Shown: positions 8,435 through 16,919 of the stretch, one piece after another | Layout of the letters: each line of letters starts with the position of its first letter | Position numbering within the stretch: the first letter of the stretch is position 1 | Assembly: GCF_019396385.1 (NCBI RefSeq) | Contig: NZ_JAHKRN010000043.1 | Location: 1-64,000, forward strand | DNA: 64,000 bases | From: Nonomuraea harbinensis | Lineage (GTDB): Bacteria > Actinomycetota > Actinomycetes > Streptosporangiales > Streptosporangiaceae | Direction of reading: 5' to 3' | The notes under the pieces: generated by a model | The model's database searches: none | Seen by the model: the letters and a program-made list of their open reading frames with translations, nothing else | Told to the model about the DNA's origin: nothing | Translations under genes and position numbers: made by a program

Positions 8435-9433
8435 GTGGGCGACACGGGCACGACATCGTTCTTGGAGCACGCCGGAAGCGAGCCGGTGGCGAGCCCGGCC
8501 CGAGGATGGCGGCGGCTGCTGTCGAGGGATCCGAGCGAATCGGACCTGAGCAGGCGGAGGTTCCGGCTCACGCGGCCGGCCTCCAGGGCCGTCATCGAAC
8601 GCGCGGAGAGCTCCTACCTCACCGGGTTCAACGCGGTCGTCTCACGGAATGTCGAACGGATCGAGGACATCTCCCGTGATCAGCTGGCCTTCGCCTACGA
8701 AGGGGCGGGGGCCGCGTGCGCGGTGCTCGATCTGGTCACCCTGACCCGGGGCCGGCGCCTTCGCGAGCTACTGGCCGGCCCCGCCGCGCACCACGCGTTC
8801 GCCGTCCACCTGGGCGCCGGCCGCGGCTACGCCATGCTGCGGATGCGGCCGGTGCGCGCCGCCCGGCGGGCCCACCCGCTGCTGCGCTGGCTGGCGCTCG
8901 ACGGGTTCGGGTTCCAGTGGAGCATGGCGCGGGCCGATCGGATGGTGGGCGAGCGGGCCATGCCCGACCTGCTGTCGCGGGCCCACTGCGCGCTGTTCGA
9001 CCAGGGGCTGGGGCGGCTGCTCTGGTATCACGACTGCGCCTCGCCCGACGACGTGGCGGCCAGGATCGCCGCCTATCCGGTGGCGCGGCGGGCGGCGCTG
9101 TGGAGCGGCGTGGGCTTCGCGGCCGCCTACACCGGCGGCGCGGAGGCCGACGAGCTGTGGTGGCTGACCGAGCACGCGGGCGGCGACGGCTTCCGCTCCC
9201 ATCTGGCGCAGGGCTGCGCGTTCGCCGCGGCGGCCAGGGCACAGGCGGGGCCGCTGCCGGACCACGTGGCGCAGGCGGCGCCGATCCTGGCGGGCGGCAC
9301 GGCCGAGGAGGCCGTCGCCTGGGCCGACCGGGCGCTGCTGACCCTCGCGGACGACCCGTGCGGCCACGAGGAGTTCCTCGCCTGGCAGGCGCACACCCGC
9401 CGCCTCTGGCTGCGCCGCCACCAGCCGGCCTGA
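8435..9433 (+). CDS. DUF1702 family protein
   Basis: 332 residues from GTG 8435, with a GGGGGA ribosome-binding site four bases upstream. The pattern GWRRLL...FRLTRPASRAVIE and the later GYAMLRMRPVR and EGAGAACAVLDL match DUF1702, a family best known from enediyne and other secondary-metabolite clusters but also found alone. No catalytic motif is evident. It follows the cyclase-like gene after 113 bases, so it may have its own promoter. No polyketide synthase is present in the window. The codon before the chosen start lies in a region without protein-like composition. Confidence 0.75.
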   Translation: MGDTGTTSFLEHAGSEPVASPARGWRRLLSRDPSESDLSRRRFRLTRPASRAVIERAESSYLTGFNAVVSRNVERIEDISRDQLAFAYEGAGAACAVLDLVTLTRGRRLRELLAGPAAHHAFAVHLGAGRGYAMLRMRPVRAARRAHPLLRWLALDGFGFQWSMARADRMVGERAMPDLLSRAHCALFDQGLGRLLWYHDCASPDDVAARIAAYPVARRAALWSGVGFAAAYTGGAEADELWWLTEHAGGDGFRSHLAQGCAFAAAARAQAGPLPDHVAQAAPILAGGTAEEAVAWADRALLTLADDPCGHEEFLAWQAHTRRLWLRRHQPA

Positions 9434-9442
9434 CCCGGCGCG

Positions 9443-10078
9443 CTAGATGCCGTCGGCGACGCGCTCCAGGACGCGCAGCGAGCCCGTCACGCCCACCTCG
9501 GCGAACGCCCCGGACTCCAGCGCCCGCAGGTAGACCCGGTAGGGCGCCTGGCCGCCGTCGGCGGGGTCGGGGTAGATGTCGTGGAAGACCAGCGCCCCGC
9601 CGGGCATGACGTGCGGCGCCCAGCCCTCGTAGTCGCGGGTCACCGGCTCCTCGGAGTGGCCGCCGTCGATGAACAGCATGCCGAGCGGCGTCGTCCAGAG
9701 CTTCGCCACCCGGTCCGAGTGCCCGACGATCGCGATCACCTCGTCCTCCAGCCCGGCGGCCGCGATCGTGGCGCGGAACGTCGGCAGTGAGTCCATCTTG
9801 CCGAAGCGCAGGTCGACCAGCGTCGGGTCGTGGTGCGCCCAGCCGGGCTGGATCTCCTCGGAGCCGCGGTGGTGGTCGACGGTGACGACCACGGAGCCGG
9901 CCTCGCGGGCGGCGGCGCCGAGGTAGATCGCCGACTTGCCGCAGTAGGTGCCGATCTCGCAGATCGGCCCGCGGGACCCGTATGTCCGAGCCGCCTCGTA
10001 CAGGGCCAGGCCCTCCTGCGCGGGCATGAAACCCTTGGCGTGCTCAGCTGCGTAGAGCAGCGCGGGCGGCATCGTCAT
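9443..10078 (-). CDS. Class I SAM-dependent methyltransferase (Methyltransf_24 type)
   Basis: 211 residues from ATG 10078 (MTMPPALLYAAEHAKGF). SAM-binding motif is ICEIGTYCGKSAIYLG, with the family signature DGGHSEEPVTRDYEGW later, as in O-methyltransferases and cephalosporin-hydroxylase-like proteins. It converges with the DUF1702 gene (nine bases between stops) and diverges from the PPOX gene. An inverted repeat CCGAATA-T-TATTCGG sits 20 bases upstream. The substrate is unknown. Confidence 0.85.
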   Translation of the reverse strand: MTMPPALLYAAEHAKGFMPAQEGLALYEAARTYGSRGPICEIGTYCGKSAIYLGAAAREAGSVVVTVDHHRGSEEIQPGWAHHDPTLVDLRFGKMDSLPTFRATIAAAGLEDEVIAIVGHSDRVAKLWTTPLGMLFIDGGHSEEPVTRDYEGWAPHVMPGGALVFHDIYPDPADGGQAPYRVYLRALESGAFAEVGVTGSLRVLERVADGI

Positions 10079-10097
10079 GCCCAGCACCCTAACGGCA

Positions 10098-10112
10098 CCG
10101 AATATTATTCGG
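10098..10112. promoter_or_regulatory. Inverted repeat CCGAATA-T-TATTCGG
   Basis: Perfect 7-bp arms around a single T, in the 78-base gap between the divergent methyltransferase and PPOX genes. Placement suggests an operator for one of them; the binding protein is unknown. Confidence 0.4.
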
Positions 10113-10133
10113 GCCACCCCTTGCCCGCCATTA

Positions 10134-10147
10134 TGCAACCTGTTCTA
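10134..10147. promoter_or_regulatory. KstR-like motif upstream of the PPOX-ferredoxin-ADH operon
   Basis: TGCAACCTGTTCTA fits TnnAACnnGTTnnA and lies 10-23 bases before the GTG of the PPOX gene, where a repressor would block transcription. The core is short; assignment to a KstR-type TetR regulator is tentative. Confidence 0.3.
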
Positions 10148-10156
10148 CTTGGCAGC

Positions 10157-10612
10157 GTGAATCAGCGCGCTCGCATCTCCATGTCCGGGGAAGAGGTCGC
10201 CGCGTTCCTGGAAGCGGGACGTAAGCTCCAGCTGGCCACCATCAACGCCGACGGCACGCCCCACCTCGTGACCATGTTCTACGGCCTGGACGACAAGGGC
10301 AGGATCACGTTCTGGACGTACGCCAAGTCGCAGAAGGCGCTCAACCTGGCCCGCGATCCGCGGGTGAGCTGCCTGGTCGAGCTGGGCGACGACTACAGCG
10401 AGCTGCGCGGGGTGCTGGTGTACGGGCGGGTCACGCCGCTGGACAGCCCCGAGGACGTGCTTGACACCGGCATGCGGGTGGCGCGCCGGATGACTCCCGG
10501 CGTGGCTGACGAGCAACTGCGTCCCTACGTGGAGCACACCGGGCGCAAGCGGCTCGCGTACGTGGTCGAGCCTGCCAAAGTGGTCTCATGGGATCACCGG
10601 AGAATCACGTGA
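10157..10612 (+). CDS. PPOX-class F420/FMN-dependent oxidoreductase
   Basis: 151 residues of split-barrel flavin-binding fold: LQLATINADGTPHLVTMFYGLDD at the start of the barrel, then the RITFWTYAKSQKALNLARDPRVS pattern typical of the F420-dependent TIGR03618-like group. Starts at GTG 10157 (VNQRARISMS); no strong ribosome-binding site is visible, so the message may be leaderless. Its TGA overlaps the next gene's GTG (GTGA at 10609). Operon context with a ferredoxin and an alcohol dehydrogenase suggests a redox pathway for a small alcohol or lipid. The exact cofactor cannot be fixed from sequence. Confidence 0.85.
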   Translation: MNQRARISMSGEEVAAFLEAGRKLQLATINADGTPHLVTMFYGLDDKGRITFWTYAKSQKALNLARDPRVSCLVELGDDYSELRGVLVYGRVTPLDSPEDVLDTGMRVARRMTPGVADEQLRPYVEHTGRKRLAYVVEPAKVVSWDHRRIT

Positions 10613-10800
10613 AAGTCAGTGTCGACGAGCTGGTCTGCGAGGCCAACGCCGTCTGCGTGGGCCTCGCGCCCGAGGTCTTCGAGCTGGATGACGACGACCA
10701 GCTCCACATCCTGCTCCCCGAACCACCCCCCGAGATGCTCGACCGCGTCCGCCACGCGGTGCGGTCCTGCCCCAAAGCCGCCCTCTCCCTTGAGGATTAG
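10609..10800 (+). CDS. Small [3Fe-4S]-type ferredoxin
   Basis: 63 residues from GTG 10609, which overlaps the PPOX stop and follows a CCGGAGA ribosome-binding site; an ATG at 10588 lies inside the previous gene and is less likely. The pattern VCEANAVCVGLAPEVF followed by SCPKAAL gives C-x5-C ... C-P, the three-cysteine arrangement of single-cluster ferredoxins that usually serve cytochrome P450s. No P450 is within the window; the adjacent ADH or PPOX protein, or a P450 elsewhere, would be the partner. Confidence 0.88.
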   Translation: MKVSVDELVCEANAVCVGLAPEVFELDDDDQLHILLPEPPPEMLDRVRHAVRSCPKAALSLED

Positions 10801-10815
10801 CCGGAGGAGGAAACC

Positions 10816-11901
10816 ATGCGCGCAGCTCTCCTGCACGCCGTAGGCGACGACAAGCTGGACATCCGCGACGACATCACGCTGGCCCCCGTCGGGCCGGGTG
10901 ACGTCCGCGTACGGATCAAGGCGACGGGCGTCTGCCATTCCGACCTGTCGGCCATGACCGGCGTGCTGCCGCAACCCGTGCCGCTGATCCCCGGCCATGA
11001 GGGCGCGGGCGAGGTGGTGGAGGTCGGCGAGCACGTCGGCTCGGTCCAGCCGGGCGACCACGTGGTGATCAGCTGGCGGCCGGCCTGCCAGGAGTGCGAC
11101 CTGTGCCTGGGCGGCCAGCCCTTCCTGTGCATGAAGTACATCATCGAGTCGTTCACCAAGGGCAACTTCCGCTTCGGCGGCGGCACCACCGCCTTCGGCA
11201 TGGCCGGCTGCGGCACCTGGGCCGAGGAGATCGTGGTCCCGTCGGTGGGCGTCGTGAAGATCGACCCCGAGGTGTCGTGGGAGGCGGCGGCGCTCATCGG
11301 CTGCGGCATCACCACCGGCGTGGGCGCCGCGATCAACACCGCCAGGGTGCGCCCCGGCTCGACGGTCGCGGTGATCGGCTGCGGCGGCGTCGGCCTGTCG
11401 GTGATCCAGGGCGCGCGCATCTCCGGCGCCCGCACGATCCTCGCCATCGACCCGCTGGAGTCCAAGCACGAGCTGGCCAAGAAGGTCGGCGCCACCCACG
11501 CGGTCACCCCCGAGGGCGTGCCTGGCGCGCTGGCCGAGCTCACCGGCGGCGCCGGCTTCGACTACGGCTTCGAGGTCGTCGGCAAGTCGGCCACCATCCA
11601 GTCGGCCTGGCAGATCACCCGCGCGGGGGGCGACGTGATCGTGGTCGGCGCGGGCGCGGCCGACGACATGGTCTCGATCTCCGCCTTCAGCCTGCTGTTC
11701 GAGGGCAAGAACCTGCTGTCGAGCCTGTACGGGGAAGCGGACGTCCGCCATGACTTCCCGTACTTCGCCAAGCTCTACAAGGCCGGGCAGCTCGACCTGG
11801 AGTCGCTGATCAGCTCCCGCATCAAGCTCGCCGACCTCAACGACGCGGTGGCCGCGCTGAAGAGCGGCGAGGTGCTGCGCCAGATCGTCATCATGGACTG
11901 A
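10816..11901 (+). CDS. Zn-dependent alcohol dehydrogenase, MDR family
   Basis: 361 residues. Catalytic zinc ligands are visible as GVCHSD and PGHEGAG; the structural-zinc lobe is CQECDLCLGGQPFLC; the coenzyme site is VIGCGGVGLSVIQGA followed by an Asp (LAIDP) that favours NAD over NADP. The sequence resembles the mycobacterial/class III-like ADH group. It is preceded by GGAGGAGG and lies 15 bases after the ferredoxin stop, so it is the third gene of the operon. Substrate unknown, probably a primary alcohol or the corresponding aldehyde. Confidence 0.92.
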   Translation: MRAALLHAVGDDKLDIRDDITLAPVGPGDVRVRIKATGVCHSDLSAMTGVLPQPVPLIPGHEGAGEVVEVGEHVGSVQPGDHVVISWRPACQECDLCLGGQPFLCMKYIIESFTKGNFRFGGGTTAFGMAGCGTWAEEIVVPSVGVVKIDPEVSWEAAALIGCGITTGVGAAINTARVRPGSTVAVIGCGGVGLSVIQGARISGARTILAIDPLESKHELAKKVGATHAVTPEGVPGALAELTGGAGFDYGFEVVGKSATIQSAWQITRAGGDVIVVGAGAADDMVSISAFSLLFEGKNLLSSLYGEADVRHDFPYFAKLYKAGQLDLESLISSRIKLADLNDAVAALKSGEVLRQIVIMD

Positions 11902-11970
11902 TCGCGGTTCCGGTCGCCGGCGCCCCGGGTGGATCGTCCACGCCCAGGGCACCGGCGGCCACAGGGCGTC

Positions 11971-12567
11971 TCAGCCATGGCCGTGGGTCGCGCCGGCCGG
12001 GCACTTCACGCTCGGGTTCCACTGCTCGAACATGCCCTTCGGGTTCTCCTTGAAGATCCAGAGGTGCAGGTCGTAGTGGATGGGCATGCCGTCCACGTGC
12101 GGCCCCATCGGCCCCTGGAACTCGTGCCCGAGCAGCGTGGGCCGGTCGTCGACGGTCGCGATGCGCTGGTCCCTGTCGCGCTGGAAGTACTCGACCGCCC
12201 CCAGCTCCCGCCCGCCGTGGCCGTCGGGCACGTACACGAGGATCTCCGGACGCATCAGCTCGATCTTCGGGTCCTCGATGAGCCGCGTGTTGGCGTAGTG
12301 GTAGCCCATGCCGCCGAGCCGCTCACCGCCGGGCAGCGTGTACGGGAACTCCCAGCAATCGTCGGCCCTTTCGTACCCGTCCTGCTCGGCGACCTTCGGG
12401 TCCTTGTACTTCGCCGTCGCCTGGCGCAGCTGGTCGAGCCAGTCCGCCGGAGGGGTGTCACTCCGGTCCACGTCGACGCCCTCCGCCTGGGCCGTCGCCG
12501 CGGCGGGCAGGACGACGACGGACGTCGCGCATGCGGCGGCCAGGAGCATGGATGCGATTCTTCTCAT
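11971..12567 (-). CDS. Secreted protein of unknown function
   Basis: 198 residues. A Sec signal peptide covers about residues 1-28 (MRRIASMLLAAACATSVVVL, cleavage near ATAQA). The mature part has two cysteines (DDCWEF and VKCPAG) that could form a disulfide, the motif GMGYHYANTRLIED and several exposed histidines (HEFQGPMGPHVDGMPIHYDLHLW), and ends in THGHG. I do not recognise a named family, though similar predicted secreted proteins are widespread. The histidine clusters may bind a metal. It converges with the ADH gene with 69 bases between stops. Confidence 0.7.
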   Translation of the reverse strand: MRRIASMLLAAACATSVVVLPAAATAQAEGVDVDRSDTPPADWLDQLRQATAKYKDPKVAEQDGYERADDCWEFPYTLPGGERLGGMGYHYANTRLIEDPKIELMRPEILVYVPDGHGGRELGAVEYFQRDRDQRIATVDDRPTLLGHEFQGPMGPHVDGMPIHYDLHLWIFKENPKGMFEQWNPSVKCPAGATHGHG

Positions 12568-12639
12568 GCCCTTGTTTGTCCGCTAACGCCCCTCGTGTCA
12601 AACACTGAGGGTTTCCAATTCTTCACTGACGGTCAGCGT

Positions 12640-12673
12640 CGGGCGAGGGCCTCGGGTCCGAGGCCCTCGCCCG
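12640..12673 (-). terminator. Hairpin terminator after the sugar operon
   Basis: A perfect 16-bp stem CGGGCGAGGGCCTCGG with its complement, separated by GT, begins five bases past the isomerase stop. It closes the minus-strand operon 12678-19584. Confidence 0.85.
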
Positions 12674-12677
12674 ATGG

Positions 12678-13682
12678 TCAGCCGTTGCTGAAGGCCGCGT
12701 CGAAGGCCGCCGTCGGCGGGGTGATCGAGTTCATGGTGCGGATGTACGACAGCGCCTCCCTGGCCCCGTCGAGCCGGTCCATCCCGGCGTCCTCCCACTC
12801 GATCGAGATCGGTCCCTCGTACCCGATGGAGTTCAGCGCGCGGAAGCAGTCTTCCCACGGCACGTCGCCGCGGCCGGTGGAGACGAAGTCCCAGCCGCGC
12901 CGCATGTCCGCCCACGGCAGGTGCGACGACAGGCGGCCGCGGCGGCCGTCGCCGACGCGGACGCGGGTGTCCTTGCAGTCGACGTGGTAGATGCGGTCGG
13001 CGAAGTCGAGGATGAACGCCACCGGGTCGAGGTCCTGCCACACCATGTGGGACGGGTCCCAGTTGAGCCCGAACGCGGGCCGGTGGCCGATGGCCTCCAG
13101 GGTGCGCACGGTGGTGTGGTAGTCGTAGGCGATCTCGCTCGGGTGCACCTCCAGCGCGAACCGCACGCCGACCTCGTCGAACACGTCCATGATCGGGTTC
13201 CACCGGTCGGCGAAGTCCTGGTAGCCGGCGTCCACCATGGAGGCGGGCACGGGCGGGAACATCGCGACGGTGTGCCAGATGGACGAGCCGGTGAAGCCGA
13301 CGACGGTGTCGACGCCGAGCAGGGCGGCGGCCCTGGCGGTGTTCTTCATCTCCTCGGCGGCGGCCTGACGCACCGACTCGGGGTCGCCGTTCCCCCAGAT
13401 GCGGGCGGGCAGGATCGCCTTGTGCCGCGCGTCGATCGGGTGGTCGCAGACGGCCTGGCCCACGAGGTGGTGAGAGATGGTCCACACCTTCAGGCCGTGC
13501 TTGTCGAGCTGGGCGCGCTTCTGCTCGACGTACGACGGGTCGGAGACGGCCTGGGCGACGTCGAAGTGGTCGCCCGAGCAGGCGATCTCCAGACCGTCGT
13601 AGCCCCATTCGGCGGCGAGCCGGCACACCTCCTCGAACGGCAGGTCGGCCCACTGGCCGGTGAACAGCGTGACGGGTCTCAT
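12678..13682 (-). CDS. Sugar phosphate isomerase/epimerase-like TIM-barrel protein
   Basis: 334 residues of the xylose-isomerase-like TIM barrel (AP_endonuc_2 family). Metal-binding acids and histidines appear in order: [39 protein letters not shown] and ISIEWED, so an active metal-dependent isomerase or dehydratase is likely. Start ATG at 13682 overlaps the upstream oxidoreductase stop by one base (TGATG), which fixes it. Last gene of the sugar operon; together with the dehydrogenase it would process the transported polyol or sugar acid, as in inositol-type pathways. Confidence 0.9.
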   Translation of the reverse strand: MRPVTLFTGQWADLPFEEVCRLAAEWGYDGLEIACSGDHFDVAQAVSDPSYVEQKRAQLDKHGLKVWTISHHLVGQAVCDHPIDARHKAILPARIWGNGDPESVRQAAAEEMKNTARAAALLGVDTVVGFTGSSIWHTVAMFPPVPASMVDAGYQDFADRWNPIMDVFDEVGVRFALEVHPSEIAYDYHTTVRTLEAIGHRPAFGLNWDPSHMVWQDLDPVAFILDFADRIYHVDCKDTRVRVGDGRRGRLSSHLPWADMRRGWDFVSTGRGDVPWEDCFRALNSIGYEGPISIEWEDAGMDRLDGAREALSYIRTMNSITPPTAAFDAAFSNG

Positions 13683-14830
13683 CAGTCCTCCACGGTGGTG
13701 TAGCGGCTGCCGTCGGCCGCGCTGCGCTCGACGGCGGCGAGCACGCGCTGGACACGCAGCCCGTCGGCGAACGACGGCGTGGGATCGGCGCCCTGGCCGA
13801 TGGCCTCCAGGAAGTCCTTGATCTCGTGGGTGAACGTGTGCTCGTAGCCGAGGCCGTGGCCGGGCGGCCACCACGCGCCCACGTACGGATGGTCGGGTTC
13901 GGTGACGAGGATGCGCTCGAAGCCGCGCCCGCCGTCGCTGACCCACAGCTCGTTCATCGCCTCGAAGTCGAAGGCGAGGCTGCCGAGCGAGCCGTTGAGC
14001 TCGATCCGCAGCGCGTTCTTGCGGCCGGTGGCGAACCGGGTGGCCTCGAACGAGCCGAGCGCCCCGCCGGACAGCCGCCCGACGAACAGGGCGGCGTCGT
14101 CGACCGTGACGGCTCCCCTGCCGGAGCCGCCGCTGGCGGCCAGGCCCGCCGAGCCTTCGGCCAGCGGCCGCTCCTTGATGAACGTCTCGGTCAGCGCGGA
14201 CACCCCGACGAGGTGCTGGCCGGCGATGAACTGGGCGGCGTCGATGATGTGCGCGCCGATGTCGCCGAGCGCGCCCGAGCCGGCCTTGTCCTTCCGCAGC
14301 CGCCACACCAGCGGGAAGTCCGGGTCGACGATCCAGTCCTGGAGGTACTGGGCGCGCACGTGGCGGATCTCGCCGAGCCGGCCCTCCTCCACCAGGCGGC
14401 GGGCCAGCGCGATGGCGGGCACCCGCCGGTAGTTGAACGCCACCATGCTCTTGCCCGTGGCCGAGGCGGCGGCCGCCGCCATGGCCTCGGCCTCGGGCAC
14501 GGTGTTGGCGAGCGGCTTCTCACAGATGACGTGCTTGCCGGCGCGGAGTGCGGCGATGGCGATCTCGGCGTGTGTGTCGCCGGGCGTGCAGATGTCGACC
14601 ACGTCGACGTCCGCCCGCCCGACCACCTCCCGCCAGTCGGTCACCGCCTCGTCCCAGCCCAGCCGCTCGGCCGCCGCCTCTGTGGCGTCCTTCGACCGGC
14701 CCGCGATGACCCGCATGCGGGGCGTGACGGGCAGGTCGAAGAAGGCGGCGACGTTGCGCCAGGCCTGGGAATGGACGCGGCCCATGAAGGCATAGCCGAT
14801 CATGCCGACGCCGACGGTTCTGTCTGACAT
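13682..14830 (-). CDS. Gfo/Idh/MocA family oxidoreductase
   Basis: 382 residues. The N-terminal Rossmann motif is [18 protein letters not shown], the catalytic Glu-Lys-Pro is in [10 protein letters not shown], and the C-terminal half is the mixed beta-sheet substrate domain; [13 protein letters not shown] supplies the family's Asp and His. It oxidises a ring hydroxyl of a sugar or cyclitol with NAD(P). Located between the ABC binding protein (11 bases apart) and the isomerase (one-base overlap), so it is part of one catabolic operon. Confidence 0.92.
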   Translation of the reverse strand: MSDRTVGVGMIGYAFMGRVHSQAWRNVAAFFDLPVTPRMRVIAGRSKDATEAAAERLGWDEAVTDWREVVGRADVDVVDICTPGDTHAEIAIAALRAGKHVICEKPLANTVPEAEAMAAAAASATGKSMVAFNYRRVPAIALARRLVEEGRLGEIRHVRAQYLQDWIVDPDFPLVWRLRKDKAGSGALGDIGAHIIDAAQFIAGQHLVGVSALTETFIKERPLAEGSAGLAASGGSGRGAVTVDDAALFVGRLSGGALGSFEATRFATGRKNALRIELNGSLGSLAFDFEAMNELWVSDGGRGFERILVTEPDHPYVGAWWPPGHGLGYEHTFTHEIKDFLEAIGQGADPTPSFADGLRVQRVLAAVERSAADGSRYTTVED

Positions 14831-14841
14831 GCAACCCCCGA

Positions 14842-15897
14842 TCAGGATTCGAAGCCGAGTGGCAGATACTGCTCGACGTTCTCCTTGGTAATGGTCTCGG
14901 ATGCCAGCGTGATCGACTGGGGAACCTGGTTCTCCACGAGATCACTCATGCCCTTCCCTTGGGCGATCAGGCGGGCGAGCTTGATCGCGGAGGAGGCCAT
15001 GGTCGGGCTGTAGGTGACGGTGGCCTTCAGGACCGTGTTGTCCTCCTTGATCGCCCGCATGGCGTTGGCCGAGCCGGCCCCGCCGACCATGATGAACTCG
15101 TCCCGGCCGGCCTCGCTGATGGCGGCGAGCACGCCGACGCCCTGGTCGTCGTCGTGGTTCCAGAGCGCGTCGATCTTGCTGTGGGCCTGCAGCAGCGAGG
15201 TGGCGACCTCGTTGCCGGTCTCGACGGTGAACTGCGCGTCCTGCTGGGCGGTGACCTCGAAGCCGTACGTCTTGAGCGCGTCGGCGAAGCCCTTGCTGCG
15301 GTCCTGGGTCAGCGGGAGGGTGGCGATGCCCTGGATCTCGACGATGACCGGGTTCGAGACGTTCTTCTCCTTGAGCGCGGTGCCGATGTAGTGGCCGGCG
15401 GCCACGCCCATGCCGTAGTTGTCTCCGCCGATCCAGGTGCGGTAGGCGAGCTTGTCGGGGAAGATCCGGTCCAGGTTGACCACGGGGATGCCGGCCTCGG
15501 TGGCCCGCAGCGCGATCTGGTTCAGCTGCTGGCCGTCGTTGGGCAGGATGACCAGCGCGTTCACCTTCGCGGCGATGAGCGACTCGACCGCGGAGATCTG
15601 CTGGTTGATGTCGTTGGTGGGCTCGACGGGCTGGAACTCGACGTCCGAGAACTGCCCGGCGGTGGCTTCGGCGTTCTTGGCGATGGCCGCGATCCAGCCG
15701 TGGTCGGCGGCGGGGGCGGAGAAGCCGATGGTCACCTTGGTGCCGGGCTCGTCGTTGCCGCCGGCCGCCTGGGTGGGCGCGGGGGCGGCCGAGGTCGGCG
15801 CGGCGGACGGCTCGTTGCTGGTGCAGCCGGCCGCCAGCAGCGCGGCTCCGCCGAGCCCGCCGATCAGGAAACCCCGGCGCGCGACGTTTTCACTCAT
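14842..15897 (-). CDS. Sugar ABC transporter substrate-binding lipoprotein
   Basis: 351 residues of the RbsB-like Peripla_BP_4 class. The leader has a twin-arginine-like ARRGFLIGG followed by the lipobox LLAAGC, with Cys at about residue 25, so the mature protein is a Tat-exported lipoprotein. A Ser/Ala/Pro linker precedes the two-lobed domain (VTIGFSAPAADHGWIAAI; NALVILPNDGQQLN). The start overlaps the permease stop (ATGA at 15894). The gene lies after, not before, the permease. Ligand is not readable from sequence; a sugar or polyol is expected. Confidence 0.92.
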   Translation of the reverse strand: MSENVARRGFLIGGLGGAALLAAGCTSNEPSAAPTSAAPAPTQAAGGNDEPGTKVTIGFSAPAADHGWIAAIAKNAEATAGQFSDVEFQPVEPTNDINQQISAVESLIAAKVNALVILPNDGQQLNQIALRATEAGIPVVNLDRIFPDKLAYRTWIGGDNYGMGVAAGHYIGTALKEKNVSNPVIVEIQGIATLPLTQDRSKGFADALKTYGFEVTAQQDAQFTVETGNEVATSLLQAHSKIDALWNHDDDQGVGVLAAISEAGRDEFIMVGGAGSANAMRAIKEDNTVLKATVTYSPTMASSAIKLARLIAQGKGMSDLVENQVPQSITLASETITKENVEQYLPLGFES

Positions 15898-16919
15898 GGT
15901 GCTCTCTCCTTCAAGTTCCGCCGCTGGAGGAGGACGGCGACGACGATGATCAGGCCCTTGGCGATCAGTTGGTCACTGGTGTTGAGCCCGTTGAGGATGA
16001 ACAGGTTCGTGATGAGCGTGAAGATGAGCAGGCCGAGGATCGATCCGATGATCGTGCCCCGGCCGCCGGTGAGCAGGGTGCCGCCGATGATGACGGCGGC
16101 GATCGCGTCCAGCTCGTACAGGTCGCCGTGGGTGGACGAGCCCGTGGTGGTGCGGGCCATGATGAGGACCGCGGCGATGCCGCAGCACAGCCCCGACAGC
16201 GCGTAGAGCAGCATGGTGTGCCGGCGCACGTCGATGCCGGCGAGCCGGGCCGCCTCGGGGTTGCCGCCGACGGCGTAGGTGCGGCGGCCGAACGTGGTGC
16301 GGTTGAGCAGCACCCAGCCGAGCGCCACGACCAGCGCGAAGATGTAGACCAGCAGCGGGACGCCGAGCACCCGCGTGGTCGACAGCTCGACGATGGCGGA
16401 GTTCTCCGGCTGGATGAGCTGCGTCTTGCGGTCGGACATGCGCTGGGCGAGCCCGCGGGCGGCGACCAGCATGGCCAGGGTGGCGATGAACGGCACCAGC
16501 CGCCCGTAGGCGATGAGCAGCCCGTTGACCAGCCCGGTCCCGGTGCCGACCAGGATGGCGCAGATCGCCATGACGACCGGGCCGAACTCCTGGGTGGCCA
16601 CCGTCGTCGCCCACACCGAGGCCAGCGCCATGATCGCGCCCACCGACAGGTCGATGCCGCCGCCGATGATGACGAACGTGGCCCCGACGGTGATGACGCC
16701 GATGGTGGCGGCCAGCGACAGGATGCTGACCAGGTTCGAGGTGGTGGCGAACGCGGCCGGCTTGGTCACCAGGCCGACGACGACGAGCAGCGCGATCGCC
16801 ACCAGCAGGCCCATGTGGCCGGCCTCGGTCAGCCTGCCGAGCGGGTTGCCGCCCGCCCGCCCAGGCAGCGCGATGCCTGGCGGCCCGGTGTCCGACCGTG
16901 GTTTCGTGGGGTCGCTCAT
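15894..16919 (-). CDS. Sugar ABC transporter permease (RbsC type)
   Basis: 341 residues with about nine hydrophobic spans and the signature GGGIDLSVGAIMALASV of the BPD_transp_2 family of ribose/xylose/inositol permeases. A Pro-rich cytoplasmic N-terminal tail precedes the first span (LLVAIALLVVVGLVT). The start overlaps the ATPase stop by one base (TGATG at 16917-16921), and its own stop overlaps the binding-protein start, so stoichiometric synthesis is likely. Confidence 0.93.
   Translation of the reverse strand: MSDPTKPRSDTGPPGIALPGRAGGNPLGRLTEAGHMGLLVAIALLVVVGLVTKPAAFATTSNLVSILSLAATIGVITVGATFVIIGGGIDLSVGAIMALASVWATTVATQEFGPVVMAICAILVGTGTGLVNGLLIAYGRLVPFIATLAMLVAARGLAQRMSDRKTQLIQPENSAIVELSTTRVLGVPLLVYIFALVVALGWVLLNRTTFGRRTYAVGGNPEAARLAGIDVRRHTMLLYALSGLCCGIAAVLIMARTTTGSSTHGDLYELDAIAAVIIGGTLLTGGRGTIIGSILGLLIFTLITNLFILNGLNTSDQLIAKGLIIVVAVLLQRRNLKERAP

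Noticed and set aside
10588-10608. Earlier ATG for the ferredoxin gene
   Set aside because: It lies inside the PPOX gene and has no ribosome-binding site; the GTGA overlap at 10609 with CCGGAGA fits better.
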